Below are positions 1 to 12,650 of a DNA stretch of 64,000 nt, one piece after another; positions within the stretch are counted from its first letter, which is position 1; each line of letters starts with the position of its first letter. The notes beneath the pieces are model-generated. The model was not told the DNA's origin, did no database searches, and saw only the letters and a program-made list of their open reading frames with translations. The stretch spans positions 17,741,961 to 17,805,960 of the forward strand of contig NW_020312785.1 in NCBI RefSeq assembly GCF_003265705.1. The letters run 5' to 3'. Origin of the DNA: Callorhinus ursinus (Eukaryota; Chordata; Mammalia; Carnivora; Otariidae). Both the position numbers and the translations under genes were made by a program.

Positions 1-559
1 AATCGCCCAAAATATTTTGAGCTCTACAGGGGCAGAATCTTTGTCCCAGTGCCTGACACACAGTCTGTCAAGAAAGGGGAAGGGTCAGACCTTTTACCCT
101 ACTTGCGAGCCAGGAAGGCAGCCTGCCACAGTTTCAATGATGCCGGTTAGAAAACATGAGACTCTGGGTCAGAGATGAAGGACAACTTACTACTTACAGC
201 AAGAGCAGAAGCCAGAATATTGGCACTTTTGTACCAGTTCCCGAACCCCAAGTCCTACAGGGTGACACCAAAAGGACCAGGTGACACCTGCACACACAGC
301 GGGTTTGGTACAAGAGAGAGAACTTGATTTTAAAGGAATCCAAAAATTTTACAACGGCAGTAGGCATGCCGGCCCTTTGCTCCAGAGGGAGACATGACCT
401 CAATCTTCCACGGCCATTCATTATGGGAACATCCCCGAAAGGATATTCTGGGACAGATGCGGTCAGTGCATCTCTTGTAGGACATGCAGAAGCACGAGGA
501 CCCACGGAAAATTGTCTCCCAGCAAAGAGAGAATCAAAAATTACTGTTGATTAGAAACA
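1..559. other. intergenic, nothing recognised
   Basis: Unique-looking sequence. The short open frames on either strand have no initiation context, splice signals or familiar protein content. Confidence 0.5.
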
Positions 560-1412
560 ACAAGTGTTGGCAAGGATGAGAAGGAAAGGGAACCCTTATG
601 CGCTGTTGGTGGGAATGTAACTGGCGCAGACATTATAGAAAAAAGTGTGCAGTTTGCTCAAAAAATTAAAACTAGAAGTGCCATATGATCCAGCAATCCC
701 ACTTCTAAGTATTTATCTGAAAAAAATAAAAACACTAATTTGAAAAGATATATGCATCCCTATGTTCTTTGCAGAATTATTTGCAACAGCCAAGAAATGG
801 AAACAACCTAAGTGTCCATCAATGGTTGAGTGGATAAAGACATACATACACATGCATACACAATGAAATATATATATATATATATATACACTTTTCCATT
901 AAAAAGAATTAAATCTTACCATTTGCAACATGAATGGGCCATAGACCCTGAGGGTATTCATGCTAAGTGCAAGAAGTTAGAGAAAGACAAATGTATGATT
1001 TCACTTATGCATGGAATCTAGAAAACAAATGAACAAATAAAACAAAACAAAATTAATAGATACAGAGAACAGATTGGTAACTGCAAGAGGATAGGGGGTT
1101 GGGGAGTGAGTAAAATGAGACAAGGGTATCAAAAGGGACAAACTTCCAGTTGTAAAACAAGTAAATTGTGGGGATGTAATATAGCATGATAACTATAGTC
1201 GGGAACATTGTATTGAAAATCTGAAAGTTGCTAAATAAGTAAATCTTAAAAGTTCTCATCATAAGAAAAAAATAATTGTAACTTTGTATTGTGACAGATG
1301 GCCACTAGACTTATTGTGGTGATCACTTTGCAATGTATACAAATGTCAAATCATTATGTTGTACACCTGAAACTAATACAATGTTGTATGTCAATTATAC
1401 TTCAATAAAACA
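560..1412 (+). mobile_element. old LINE-1 3' end
   Basis: Diverged L1 ORF2 end and 3'UTR: AAGTGTTGGCAAGGATG, TGATCCAGCAATCCCACTTC, AAGTGTCCATCAATGGTTGAGTGGATAAAG, then TTATGTTGTACACCTGAAACTAATACAATG and a final AATAAAACAA. Contains a short (TA)n run at about 869-888. No open frame remains. Confidence 0.85.
869..890. repeat. (TA)n microsatellite
   Basis: About eleven TA dinucleotides inside the old L1 copy, at the usual position of its degenerate A-rich/TA-rich segment. Confidence 0.85.
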
Positions 1413-1901
1413 ATGTTGTTGAATGAATAAATGAACTTGAGCAACAATCCAGCATAGATGGTGGAATAAGTTGAATCAAATTAAATAATAAAATAGGAAG
1501 GCTCCTTCTTTTGTTCCTAAAGAGACCTCTTATCCAGTGGTGTGGGGGCCAATGTTTCACAACCATCCAGGGGCTTTGATTTGTAGTATTTTCCAATTTC
1601 CTTGACAAAAAAATCCCCACCATGACCAACTACAAGCTACTGGTATCATTGAATGAAGAGTTGGTAGGAGATGCACAGCAGGCCATCATTATATAGTGTT
1701 TCCACCATACATATACAAAACACACAAATCACCACAATAGGTGATTTTACTAAATAATAGTAAAATGTAGCAAAATAATTAGGAAGTAATGAGTTTTGAG
1801 TGTATATTGGTTTTTAAAATTACTTAATTGTAAGTTTATATGGTTCCATTTTTAATAATGTCTGGGCTCAACAACTGGCTCGTAAGAATTCTTGAAAACT
1901 T

Positions 1902-2089
1902 TTTTTTTTTAGGATTTTATTTATTTGTCAGAGAGAGAACACGAGCACAAGCAGGAGGGGCGGCAGGCAGAGGGAGAAGCAGGCTTCCTGCTGAGCAAGG
2001 AGCCTGCTGTGGGACTTGATCCCAGGACGCTGGGATCATGACCTGAGTTGAAGGCAGACACTTAACCAACTGAGCCACCCAGGTGCCCC
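1902..2089 (-). mobile_element. Can-SINE (SINEC), complete, with target duplication
   Basis: Antisense SINEC: T-rich start (reverse of the A tail), TTTATTTATTTG, the GGACGCTGGGATCATGACCTGA core and terminal TGAGCCACCCAGGTGCCCC. Flanked by the perfect 18-bp repeat AAGAATTCTTGAAAACTT at 1,884-1,901 and 2,090-2,107. Confidence 0.95.
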
Positions 2090-2107
2090 AAGAATTCTTG
2101 AAAACTT

Positions 2108-2717
2108 AACCATCAGCTATTTCCAGTGGCTACAACCCAGCTTCAATGCACCACAGCCCTTACCATTGTTCTTTATTGCCCTCTACCTGTCTTTGAAGTC
2201 ACTCTTGTTCCTCCAACCCCATTATGTACCATATTTCCAAGATCACTTATTTCTCTCAAACTTGGCTTCTTATCCTACTCAAAGCTGAGGTCTGCCTCAC
2301 TTCTTTCCATGACCCACTCCCCACCAAGCGCCTTTCCTAAAAACCTTCAGGTATGTCCTGCCCACCCCACCCCCAGCCCTTCTCCACCAAAACATACATG
2401 TCCCTGCCCACGGAAGCACCTCAAGGAAGGATCCAGGCAATTCCAGTCTTCCTCAGTAGTCAAGGCCACAGCAGGGGAGATGGTAATGGATTCCCAAGTG
2501 ATAGCTTTCAACACTTCTTCTTGTGGAATCATTGTCTCACTTTTTGTTAGGCTCTATTACCTTTGGTGCCACATTTTAAGTACTTCATGTATTATAATAG
2601 GGATTTGTAAACAAATCTGAGATGCTAATCTCTCTTCTTCTATGAAAAAATGCATTAAGATTTCCAAATTTAGAAAGGAACTTTGAGAACATACTCAAAT
2701 AGTAGACTGCTCTATAT
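2108..2717. other. intergenic, nothing recognised
   Basis: Pyrimidine-rich unique sequence. A 164-codon open frame (2,126-2,620) has no recognisable domain and is best explained by low stop-codon density in CT-rich DNA. Confidence 0.5.
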
Positions 2718-3176
2718 ATAGTAGGACCCCCCCAACCATGAGGGAAGCATTCCAAAACCCCCAGGGGATACCTGAAACCACAAATAGCCCTGAACCCTAT
2801 ACATACTCTGTTTTTTCCTATACATACATACCTACGATAATGTTTAATTTACAAATTAGGCACAGTAAAAAACTAACCACAATAATAATCAATAGAATGA
2901 CTATAACAATATACTGTAGTATATTGTTATGTGAATGTGGTCTCAAAATATCTTACTGTACTGTATCCACCCTTTTTATGATAAGGTAAGATGATAAAAT
3001 GCCTATGTGATGAGATGAAGGCAGGTGAGTGACCCAAGCATTGTGACGTAGTGTTGGGCTACTGTTGACTTTCTGATGTTTTGTCAGGAGGAGAATGAAT
3101 CATCTGCTTCCCAACAGAGGTAGACCACTGGTAATGAAACTATACAAAGCGAAACCCTGGATAAGGAGGGACTATT
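2718..3176 (-). mobile_element. Tigger-like (pogo/TcMar) non-autonomous DNA transposon
   Basis: The internal sequence matches the mammalian Tigger-derived pattern: GGGATACCTGAAACCACA, AATATACTGTAGTATATTG, GTGAATGTGGTCTC, GATAAAATGCCTATGTGATGAG, CTACTGTTGACTTTCTGATG. Imperfect terminal inverted repeats lie at TAGTAGGACCCCCC… on the left and …CCCTGGATAAGGAGGGACTATTA on the right, next to TA dinucleotides. The family assignment is from pattern recognition and the exact member is not determined; the strand is a convention. Confidence 0.65.
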
Positions 3177-3624
3177 ATATATTTATGTTTTTTATTTTTT
3201 GAACTCTGTCCACCAGAGGGCACCAAAAATTTTTATATGTGAAATATATTTACTCAATACAGAAATTAAGAGAAAACCTGTAGCCTTACTTGCTAAGAAA
3301 TTGGAAACTATTAGAGTCCTAGATAGCAACATTACTTCAAGTTTATGTGGGGGGATAAAATAGTCTATTTTATTTGAGACCAAAAAAAGCATGAATGTAT
3401 GAGTGTTCCTATTTCTAGAGAATTTCAATACTGTATCATCATATGGCTGACATTACATTTTTTACTTCAAAGCCTCAATATTAACTTTCATAGTAGTTGA
3501 ATCTCCAGTTGGTTACTCATTGATCCATTTAACGTATATTATTAGAAAACTCCTCATGTTCAAAACACTATGCTAGAATTACCATTCCTGAGGCATAAAT
3601 AAAATACAAAAATGATTGCCTACC
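3177..3624. other. intergenic, possible short L2/MIR relic
   Basis: Unique AT-rich sequence. About 3,505-3,600 (ACTCATTGATCCATTTAACG…CAAAACACTATGCTAG) resembles the reverse complement of an L2/MIR 3' end but is too short to be firm. Confidence 0.4.
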
Positions 3625-4027
3625 TGTATCAGCCAGGGTTCTCCATAAAAACAGAACCAATTGTGCGTGTGTATGTGTGTGTGTGTGTGTGTGTGTCTTT
3701 GTGTGTGTAAAGAGATCTATTGTAAGGAACTGGCTCCTGCAATCATGGAGGTTGGCAGGTTGGAAATTCAGGAAGGAGTTGGTGCCTTAGGCTCCAGGCA
3801 GAATTTCTTCTTCTTTTGGAAACCTCAGCTTTTGCTCTGAGGGCCTTCAACTGATTGATGTGAGGCCCATCCACATTATCAAAGTTCATGTCCTTTGCTT
3901 GAAGTCAACTGACTGTAGTTGTTAACCACATTTACAAATGCCTTCACAGCAACAGCTAGGTTAGAGTTTAATTAAGTAACTGGGTATTATAGCTTAGACA
4001 AGTTGACCCATAAAATTAACCATCACA
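3625..4027 (-). mobile_element. ERVL/MaLR-type solo LTR, antisense
   Basis: Begins TGTATCAGCCAGGGTTCTCC and ends …AAATTAACCATCACA, which is TG…CA on both strands, as for an LTR read in reverse. The internal landmarks GAGATCTATTGTAAGGAACTGGCTC, CATGGAGGTTGG and ACAAGTTGACCCATAAAATT match the same family as the copy at 7,352-7,808. No coding sequence accompanies it. The 5-bp flanks (CTACC / TTGCC) do not match well. Confidence 0.65.
3661..3709. repeat. (TG)n microsatellite
   Basis: Interrupted TG repeat of about 48 bp within the LTR, replacing the short TA-rich segment found at this place in the 7.4-kb copy. Confidence 0.9.
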
Positions 4028-4232
4028 TTGCCCTAAAACCTTCCTCTTTTGAGATTTCCAAAGAAAAACTTTTTTTTCTAGAAAATCACTAAGCTCCATT
4101 GTGAGAAATGTACCCATATGCTTTAAGTTGATCGTAATATAGCTTTGGGAAATCAGCTCACCAGGATTCTTTCTACTTCATATCATGACAAATCACAATC
4201 CAATGTGAGTAGTGACAAAGGGGAGGGGAGGT

Positions 4233-4334
4233 TGTCTGAGCAAGAAGCCCGATGCAGGACTCGATCCCAGGACTCTGGGATCATTACCTGAGCCGAAGGC
4301 AGACGCTTAACACACTGAGCCACCCAGGCGTCCC
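4233..4334 (-). mobile_element. Can-SINE fragment, tail missing
   Basis: Only the 5' half of an antisense SINEC is present (GAAGCCCGATGCAGGACTCG…GAGCCACCCAGGCGTCCC). The CT-rich part and A tail are absent, so it is a deletion remnant. Confidence 0.85.
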
Positions 4335-7300
4335 TGAGACAATTCTTTCTTTTGTGTTTTTATGTAATTAGAACAACTATTGAAAGCTCAGGAGTACAGC
4401 TGGTCTCCATTTTGTACACCTCATGCTTAGTTCAGTGTTGGACCCATGAAAAGGAACGAGTAAATATTTGTTACTTGATTGGTTTCCATTTCTGGAGTTG
4501 GGTGAGAGGGATGTCTCCTGTGAACACATGGATCTTAGTTGAGAATAGGAAATGCTTAAATTCTCCTCCAGCATACTCTCATAAACAAGGATTAGTCAGA
4601 CTTACTAAGGGATTGAGCACAGTCACTTGAATAAAGTGCTGAACACATTCTTTTTAATCACATTCACTTTTTTCCCTCAAACTTTCTTATATAGACTTCA
4701 CGATACCCAAAAAAGGTAGATATGGTCTATTACCCCAGACTCAAATGAGTAAGGCAAAGGAAGCATTCTGGACAAGGACTGATTTCCAGGTTCTGTTCTT
4801 CTGGGTCCCAGGTGGAGATAACTGTTTTCAGGTAGTGTCTTCCCAGTCCAGTCACCCACAACAATAGGAGGAGCACACTTTAACTCAAGAACTTTGTGAT
4901 AATAAAAGGATTAATTTAGAGGGAATGGATCTGCATTGTACAATAAAAATGATATTTATTTACTTCATTGAGCAGGGCATCCCATTATATGGACATGTGG
5001 CAGAGGAAAATGAATAAATCCTAAGGATCATGAAACACTCTGCTTTCTGGGTTGCTTCCTGTGGCTGACATCAGGAGGAACATGCCCCTACTCAGGTTGG
5101 CCCCACTGGTGGCCCCAAAGCATCCTAGTCTGTTGGAGTCAAAGAATATTTATCACACACCTTCTATCATACCTGTCCATGCTTTTGTCTGCTGAGTTAA
5201 TGAGACCTATTATGTGCAGGTCAAACCTCAGAAGCTATTAACATATGTTATTGGAAACTATCCAGTCTAATCCTCTTTGGTTTTCCCCTAGTTCTGTATG
5301 TCTACAATCACTCCATCTCTAAAAACCCCTGTGCAGCCTTCAAATATGGACTTCTGGATGACATCCAAAGGGAAGTTTTCCATGACTCATCCACCATTAA
5401 TAAATACTCCACCTAGATCAGTTTCCCCCGATGCATGTTCTCTTAAAACCTTGTATTTCTCCTTCATATACCCCATCCCAAATGCAATCAAATAGTTGTA
5501 CAATTATTTGTTTAAAAAGACACTTATTTCACTTATTTTACTATATAGTTCACTAATAATAAGTATAATTATTATATACTGAATACAAACAATAAATGGC
5601 ATACAGAGATATTCTAATATTAATTTCCAGTATTTTCCTCAATGCCTTTGGTGAAAATCTTTAGTCAAGGATGATAAAGAGAATCATCACTATTGAGGTT
5701 CAGTTTATCTCTTGTCTCCTGTTTATCCAATTTCTGCATCCCTTCTGCTGAAAGCCACACACTGTTTATGGTTCTACAGGGATGATCCAGAGCTCACTTC
5801 CTTCGAGCAAAATTGTTATTCTTACTACCTGCTCATGGGCTTGCTCAATGTTCCATTTAATATCTGCTCCTAATAGTTATGCGGCAAAAGTGGGTGCTTT
5901 CGCTGCTCTCCACTCCATCTACAAAATGCCATCTGCTACTTGTCTCTGTTCTGAGTCCTCTGTGTCCCATGGGGAACATCCACACAATAGATCTACACTA
6001 TGTTGAGGTGAGAGTGAGGGCTATTTATTTTTGTCACATTTGAAGAGGAAGAAAAGCTACCTAATGAGAACAGAGTTGAAGACCCCTCCCGGAAAGTAAC
6101 AAGGATGCCATGCTTACTGCCCCTGAAATAGCATCAACTTTCCACCTAGAAGTCGCAGCTGAGCAGTATTTAACTCTATTGTGCTCGCTAGCCAGTGGGC
6201 AACATTAGCACGTGTTATATTTTTCAGTATCTCTATGGGCAATCTAGCAAATTACCAAAATAATTCTTCCTGAAATGCATATAAAAAATATATCAGTGGC
6301 AAATGCAGAATACCACACATTTCAGAGGAAATTTTTCTTCCATGCTTGTCAATTTGATGTTTCTGCTTTCTCAGATTTTTCAGCCTAGGTATCTCAGCTC
6401 TTTTCTCAGTAGAAAAGAAACATTTCATATTTTCATAAATTATCTTTGTAATATTCATATAATAAAGACTTGAAGTGTTTCATCTCAATATATATAAGAG
6501 TTCACAATACTCTTTCCTGTGAAGACACTCATACCATCACACTCTGGAGTGAACAGAATCATGGTCCACTCATGACAAATGTGCTTCTCTGTTCAGTTAT
6601 CTCTGGTGTACGGTTTAGCACCTTTTCTAACTTTGATCCATTAATTCAGTTACTACACAACCCCAGCTGGGTCAAAACCACAGAGTTCAATTTGACACAG
6701 ATCAGTTATAGCTTCACTCTGTTTTGTAACAAACGTTAAAATTTTCATCTTAACCAGTCCTCCTACAAATCCTTGTTGAGGGTCATAGGTGAAATCAGAC
6801 AAGATATTTATCACAACTAATTGAAAAACAACTCCAAATGCAGGCCATGTCTCGGGTCAAAAGCACTAACTGCTACAGGAAAGATGACATGTCTTAATTG
6901 GTTTACAAATCTTATAGGCAGCAGTGATAAATGGAGCCTTTTTATGCCACTTAACAATATGAATTTTCAGAAGATATACACAGGCTTTTGACTAAATGAG
7001 TTTAAATTGTCATTTAAATAATATCTTTCTTTGAGAATCATGCCGTATAATGTGCTGTAATTACAATTCATCATTCAAATACAGAAATTTAGTTCATTTG
7101 ACACCACCTAATCAAGATCAATACTGCATTTTTTACTACCTTTATTTCCACCTTTGTCAAAACCAACAAAAGCAATAGTAGTAGCACTCAAGGATTTAAC
7201 AAATGTGTAGTCAGGATTTTGTCTCAGAGTAACTGACTACATTTCATGAATCACATTGCTTCTAAAAGTTTAAGTTTCTAACATAGCTACAATGTACTAA

Positions 7301-7351
7301 GTGCTACGGATAATAACGGATAATATGAAATGAATATCAGCCATGACCCAT
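4335..7351. other. intergenic, nothing recognised
   Basis: Three kilobases of AT-rich, largely unique sequence free of young SINEs. The short open frames (for example 4,352-4,630; 5,782-6,006; 6,470-6,739) lack splice context and familiar content. The absence of repeats for 3 kb is itself unusual in this window. Confidence 0.5.
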
Positions 7352-7808
7352 TGTATTGGTCAGAGTTCTCTAAACAAACAGAACTACTAGAATATATGTT
7401 TATATATAAAGAGATCTATTTATGGAGTTGCTCATATGGAGGCTGAGAATCCCCAAAATCTGCAGTTGGCAAGACCCTCAAGAGGGCCAATGGCATCAAT
7501 TCCAGTCTGAGGGTTGGCAGCCTCCAGACCTGGGAAAAGCCAATGTTTGAGATCATGTCTGAAGACAGAAAAAGACCAACGTCCCAGCTTAAAGCAGTCA
7601 GGCTGAAGGAATTCCCTCCTATTTAATATTTTTGTTCTATTTAGGTCTTTAATTATTTGGAAGAGACCCACCCACATTTTAGAGTCTACTGATTCAGATG
7701 TTAACTTCATTCAGAAATACTGTCACAGACACAGCCCAAATAATGTTGCACCAAATGTACGGCACCCCAGTAATCCAGTCAAGTTGACATATAACATTAA
7801 CCATTTCA
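7352..7808 (-). mobile_element. ERVL/MaLR-type solo LTR, antisense
   Basis: TGTATTGGTCAGAGTTCTC at the left, …AACATTAACCATTTCA at the right, the same family as 3,625-4,027 but better preserved in the middle (GGAGGCTGAGAATCCCC, CAGACACAGCCCAAATAATG, CAGTCAAGTTGACATATAAC). The 5-bp flanks CCCAT (7,347-7,351) and CTCAT (7,809-7,813) differ at one base and fit an LTR-element target duplication. Confidence 0.72.
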
Positions 7809-7813
7809 CTCAT

Positions 7814-9813
7814 ATACACAAAAAGGGAAGAAATAAGACAAACACAATAAGGAGTAGTAAACAATGACAAAATGACATCAGTGCCAAATCTAATGATAAT
7901 GCCTATAATTCCTATAGAACTTCAGAAAGCGAATAATCAGAGAATTCTGATTAACTATATAATAAATATGTTTTCATTTGTCTACAAGTGATTAAGTCCA
8001 AAGAACTAAAGAGTAAATAAGGGCTGATTGTTCACCAACAAAAAGAAACAAAAAATAAAATGCCTAAAATAACTTAAAAATGAAAAAAAAAACTAGCACA
8101 GACGTGAGGGAGAAAAATAACAGACTGCTTCAGCATTTTCCTGTCTGAATCTTGGTAACATTTTATACCTGAGTGTGAAAGATTGCTTTAGCTGAGAGAA
8201 AAAGGCTTTTGATGTCATACTCCCCTGACACTTGCCAGTCTTAAGTGTTTCAGCAAATAATTCAGCTTGCTGGGAATTCTTGCATTATAATTTTTATATT
8301 CATAGCTTCTCAAAACTTTTTAGAGTTTTTCAGCAGAAGAGGAAAAGCAAGTGATGCCAAGTGAAATGATCTCTGAGAATACCAGATATTATTCACTGCC
8401 TTAATTTGCAACCCACTACCCACCAGATTCTATTCCTTCACGGGCAGTGTTTTTAATGGAAGAGGTACGAAGAATTACTCACCTTCGGTTCCCCAAAGAT
8501 TACACAATGACACAGAAGCAATTCCATTGGTTAACCTTAACAGCAGCAACCTTAACTGCTTAACAGCAGTTTTTATTGGGAACTAATAATAGAAATTATT
8601 ATACAAAAGTTTGACAATATCTCTGTTTCTCGAGGATATGAATCCCAAACAGCCTCAGAGTTACTGAAATGTCTACAGCTGAAAACCAATTACCTTCCTT
8701 CAGTTTTTGTCTATTATATTATTATATTGAAACACAATAGTTGTTTCCTATTATTATACTTCAGTAATTCTAGATCAGCTCTCCAATCTGACATAACCAC
8801 AATTTCTAGCCAGGTTTGATAACCTAGCACAGGCTAACTGAATGCTCCCTTTCTGCCAACAAGAACAGTAAAATTTACTCCGTTTTTCTTGATTCTGTCA
8901 GTTCTCTTATGACAAGCATTTTTTGAATGCTCACTCCTTTCACTGGGAACTGACAGACTGAAGCTGTTCTTTCTCTTGAAATTTTCCTATCATTCTAGAG
9001 CAGCCTCTCTCAACCATGGGAAGACTAGACACAAGCAAATAGAAGGGAGCATCCTTATCTCCCATGACAATACTTGGCATGTAGGAGATCCTGGAGTTCC
9101 CATGGCCCAAATGGGTTCCCTGGAAGCCATGGTGTTGAGAAATCTGAAGGATCCAGTACTGGGAGAGATAAACCACAGAACCCAGGAAAATCCACATAAA
9201 TGGAAGGGACTACAAATGTCAAGAGGAGATCCAAGCAGGAAACCCAAGTAGACTAGGTGAAATATACCCACACCCTTGTGGATACCAGCTAATGAAAACC
9301 AGGCGCTGAAAAAGCTAATCACTCAACAGAGACCAAGAATAGAGAAGGCAGACCAATGCCAGAAGGCCTACTTCCACACTGCATTAAACAATTCAATCTT
9401 TTCTCAGAACAAATATGCCATTTGGAGAAAAAGAGAGAACAAGGAAATCTTGAAAGGTGGGGAGAAAGAGTTCTAACAAGGAGATTACACTTTGAACTGA
9501 ACTATTTTATTCTACTATTCCCCCTAAAAACCAATCACAAAAAAGAAATCAATCACAAAGAAACACTTGTTAAACCAGAAGAGGTTGACTTACCTCTAAT
9601 AGCAATTTAAGTGCTTCCTATCACACTCATGCTCCCACTAGCTACAGAACTGGGGTATCCAGAGCTAGATATGATCAATTATAGTAAATAAAAGAAGCAG
9701 CATATTTGGTGCCAATTTGTATTGTAGTGTAAACTTTAACCCAAAATGCAAAAATAAATAAGATGAAGTTCATGTCTTCCTTGAACTCACACTCTATATG
9801 GGGAAAATGCCAC
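7814..9813. other. intergenic, nothing recognised
   Basis: Unique sequence. At 8,976-9,322 open frames overlap on both strands, but no splice sites or familiar protein signature support an exon. The stretch ends at the left target duplication of the L1 at 9,831. Confidence 0.45.
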
Positions 9814-9830
9814 AAAAACAGAGTGTGGTC

Positions 9831-11831
9831 CTCCAAAACTGTTAGAACTCATAAAGGAATTTGGTGAAGTGGCAGGATATAAAATCAATGCACAGAAATC
9901 AGGTGCATTTCTATGCACCAACAACAACACAGAAGAAAGATAAATTAAGGAGTTGATCCCATTTACAATTGCACCCAAAACCATAAGATACCTAGGAATA
10001 AATCTAACCAAAGAGGCAAAGGATCTGTACTCAGAAACTACAGAATACGCATGAAAGAAATTGAGGAAGACACAAAGAAATGGAAAAACACTCCATGCTC
10101 ATGGATTGGAAGAACAAATATTGTGAAAATGTCTATGCTACCTAGAGCAATCAACACATTTAATGCAATCCCTATCAAAATACATCAACTTTTTTCAAAG
10201 AAATGGAACAAATAATCCTCAAATTTGTATGGAACCAGAAAAGACCCCGAATAGCCAGAGGAATGTTGAAAAAGAAAAGCAAAGCCGGTGGCATCACAAT
10301 TCCAGACTTCAAACTCTATTACAAAGCTGTCATCATCAAGACAGTATGGTACTGGCACAAAAACAGACACATAGATCAATGCAACAGAAGAGAGAGCCCA
10401 GAAATGGACCCTCAACTCTATGGTCAACTAATCTTCCACAAAGCAGGAAAGAATGTCCAGTGGAAAAAAGACAGTCTCTTCAACAAATGGTGTTGGGAAA
10501 ATTGGACAGCCACATGCAGAACAATGAAACTGGACCATTTCCTTACACCACACACAAAAACAGACTCAAAATGGATGAAAGACCTCAATGGGAGACAGGA
10601 ATCCATCAAAATCCTTGAGGGGAACACAGGCAGCAACCTCTTCGACCTCAGCCGCAGCAACTTCTTCCTAGAAACATTGCCGAAGGCAAGGGAAGCAAGG
10701 GCAAAAATGAACTATTGGGACTTCATCAAGATAAAAAGCTTTTGCACAGCAAAGGAAACAGTCAACAAAACCAAAAGACAACCGACAGAATGGGAGAAGA
10801 TATTTGCAAATGACATATCAGATAAAGGGCTAGTATCCAAAATCTATAAAGAACTTATCAAACTCAACACCCAAAGAACAAATAATCCAATCAAGAAATG
10901 GGCAGAAGACATGAACAGACATTTCTGCAAAGAAGACATCCAAATGGCCAACAGACACATGAAAAAGCATTCAACATCACCCGGCATCAGGGCAATCCAA
11001 ATCAAAACCTCAATGAGATACCACCTCACACCAGTCAGAAGGGCTAAAATTAACAAGTCAGGAAACGACAGATGTTGGCAAGGATGCAGAGAAAGGGGAA
11101 CCCTCCTACACTGGTGGTGGGAATGCAAGCGGGTGCAGCCAGTCTGGAAAACAGTATGGACGTTCCTCAAAAAGTTGAAAATAGAGCTACCCTTTGACCC
11201 AGCAATTGCACTACAGATAAAAATGTAGTGATCCGAAGGGGTGCATGCACCCCAATGTTTACAGCAGCAATGTCTACAATAGCCAAACTATGGAAAGAGC
11301 CTAGATGTACATCAATAGATGAATGGATAAAGATGTATTATATATACATATAATGGAATATTATGCAGCCATCAAAAAATTGAAATCTTGCCATTTGCAA
11401 TGACGTGGATGGAACTAGAAGGTATTATGCTAAGCCAAATAAGTCAATCAGAGAAAGACAAGTATCATATGATCTCACTGATATGAGGAATTTGAGAAAC
11501 AAGACAGAAGATCATAGGGGAAGGGAGGGAAAAATGAAACAAGATGAAACCAGACAGGGAGACAAACCATAAGAGACTCTTAATCTCAGGAAACAAACTG
11601 AGTGTTACTGGAGTGGTGGGGGGTGGGAGGGACGGGGTGGCTGGGTGATAGACATTGGGGAGGGTATGTGCTATGGTGAGCGCTGTGAATTGTGCAAGAC
11701 TGTTTAATCACAGATCTGTACCCCTGAAACAAATAATACGTTATACATTAATACAAAATTTGTTTAATTGTTATGAAGATGACAATACAACTTGTTCACA
11801 ATGACAGCACTCAAATTTGGTAGTAAAAATA
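9831..11831 (+). mobile_element. 5'-truncated carnivore LINE-1 (ORF2 C-terminus and 3'UTR) with target-site duplication
   Basis: The longest open frame of the window (10,203-11,228, 341 codons) is the C-terminal part of an L1 ORF2 protein, with typical segments such as [31 protein letters not shown] and [19 protein letters not shown], the ENW…C region and the terminal zinc-knuckle area ([20 protein letters not shown]). The region upstream of 10,203 shows the same gene in broken frames, and ORF2 is prematurely ended at 11,226-11,228 by a frame change, so it is inactive. The element is bracketed by 17-bp direct repeats AAAAACAG[A/G]ATGTGGTC-type (9,814-9,830 and 11,832-11,848, one mismatch). 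The usual L1 3' end (CCCCTGAAACAAATAATACG…) is at about 11,720-11,765, and some 65 bp of unrelated sequence precede the final A-rich stretch (see findings). Confidence 0.93.
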
Positions 11832-11848
11832 AAAAACAGAATGTGGTC

Positions 11849-12451
11849 AATGGAAAAATAAAAATATGCATAAGCACAAAGCTTAGAGGAGGATAAGGAA
11901 AGGCTTCCTGGAAAAGGAAGCTATGTTGGGCTTCAGACGAGGAATAGGCCTTTATCACACACTGGAGAGAGTTCCCTGGACATAAACAGAAAAAGTTACA
12001 GGAGAGTGAAAGTGTTAAGAATGTTCAGATTAGTTTCACTGGAGCATAATAGAAACATTTAGTTTTCAGACAGAATTCCACTCACTGGTAACTAGTATTA
12101 TAGCTTAGAGGATAAAACCTAAGCTTTTCTCTTTCAGGACATTAACATTCTATTTTTTTAAATATTTAATAGTGTACTCAGTGTAATGGAGAAAAAACTG
12201 TAGTACTATTCAACCACCAAAAGTTAGAAGTGACGTTTCAAAGATAAATTTGTAAGATTATTGTTCTTGTCCCCAGTCCAGAAACTACACTCCAGATGGT
12301 TACAAATGTTTATTTCTAAGATGTAAAAAATAAGATCTGTTTCTACTCTTTACAGTCTCATGATCTTTTGTAATTTCCACTTTTAAAGAATTATAAGTCT
12401 CCATACAAGAGGTGCTTTATGTCACTAATTAACCGTTTTATTTTAAAGCAT
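11849..12451. other. intergenic, nothing recognised
   Basis: Continues the pre-insertion sequence interrupted by the L1 at 9,831-11,831; no gene or repeat recognised. Confidence 0.45.
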
Positions 12452-12464
12452 CTTCTCAACAACT

Positions 12465-12650
12465 ATTTTTTTAAGATTTTATTTATTTATTTGACAGAGA
12501 GACAGAGCACAAGCAGGGGAAGTGGGGAAAAGGAAAACGAGGCTCCCCACCGAGCAGGAAGTCCAATGTGGGGCTCGATCCCAAGACCCTGGGATCATGA
12601 TCTGAGCTGAATGAAAGCAGATGCTTAACCAACTGAACCACCCAGGGACC
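12465..12650 (-). mobile_element. Can-SINE (SINEC)
   Basis: Antisense copy with T-rich start, AAGATTTTATTTATTTATTTGACAG and end AACCACCCAGGGACC. The exact 13-bp repeat CTTCTCAACAACT lies at 12,452-12,464 and 12,651-12,663. Confidence 0.95.

Noticed and set aside
2126..2620. 164-codon open frame
   Set aside because: No recognisable protein similarity, no splice context, CT-rich composition.
8976..9322. Overlapping open frames of 85-110 codons on both strands as an exon
   Set aside because: No splice signals at the edges and no recognisable protein; overlapping frames on both strands argue against coding.
10203..11228. 341-codon open frame as a possible host gene
   Set aside because: It is the C-terminal part of LINE-1 ORF2 inside a 5'-truncated element with target duplications.
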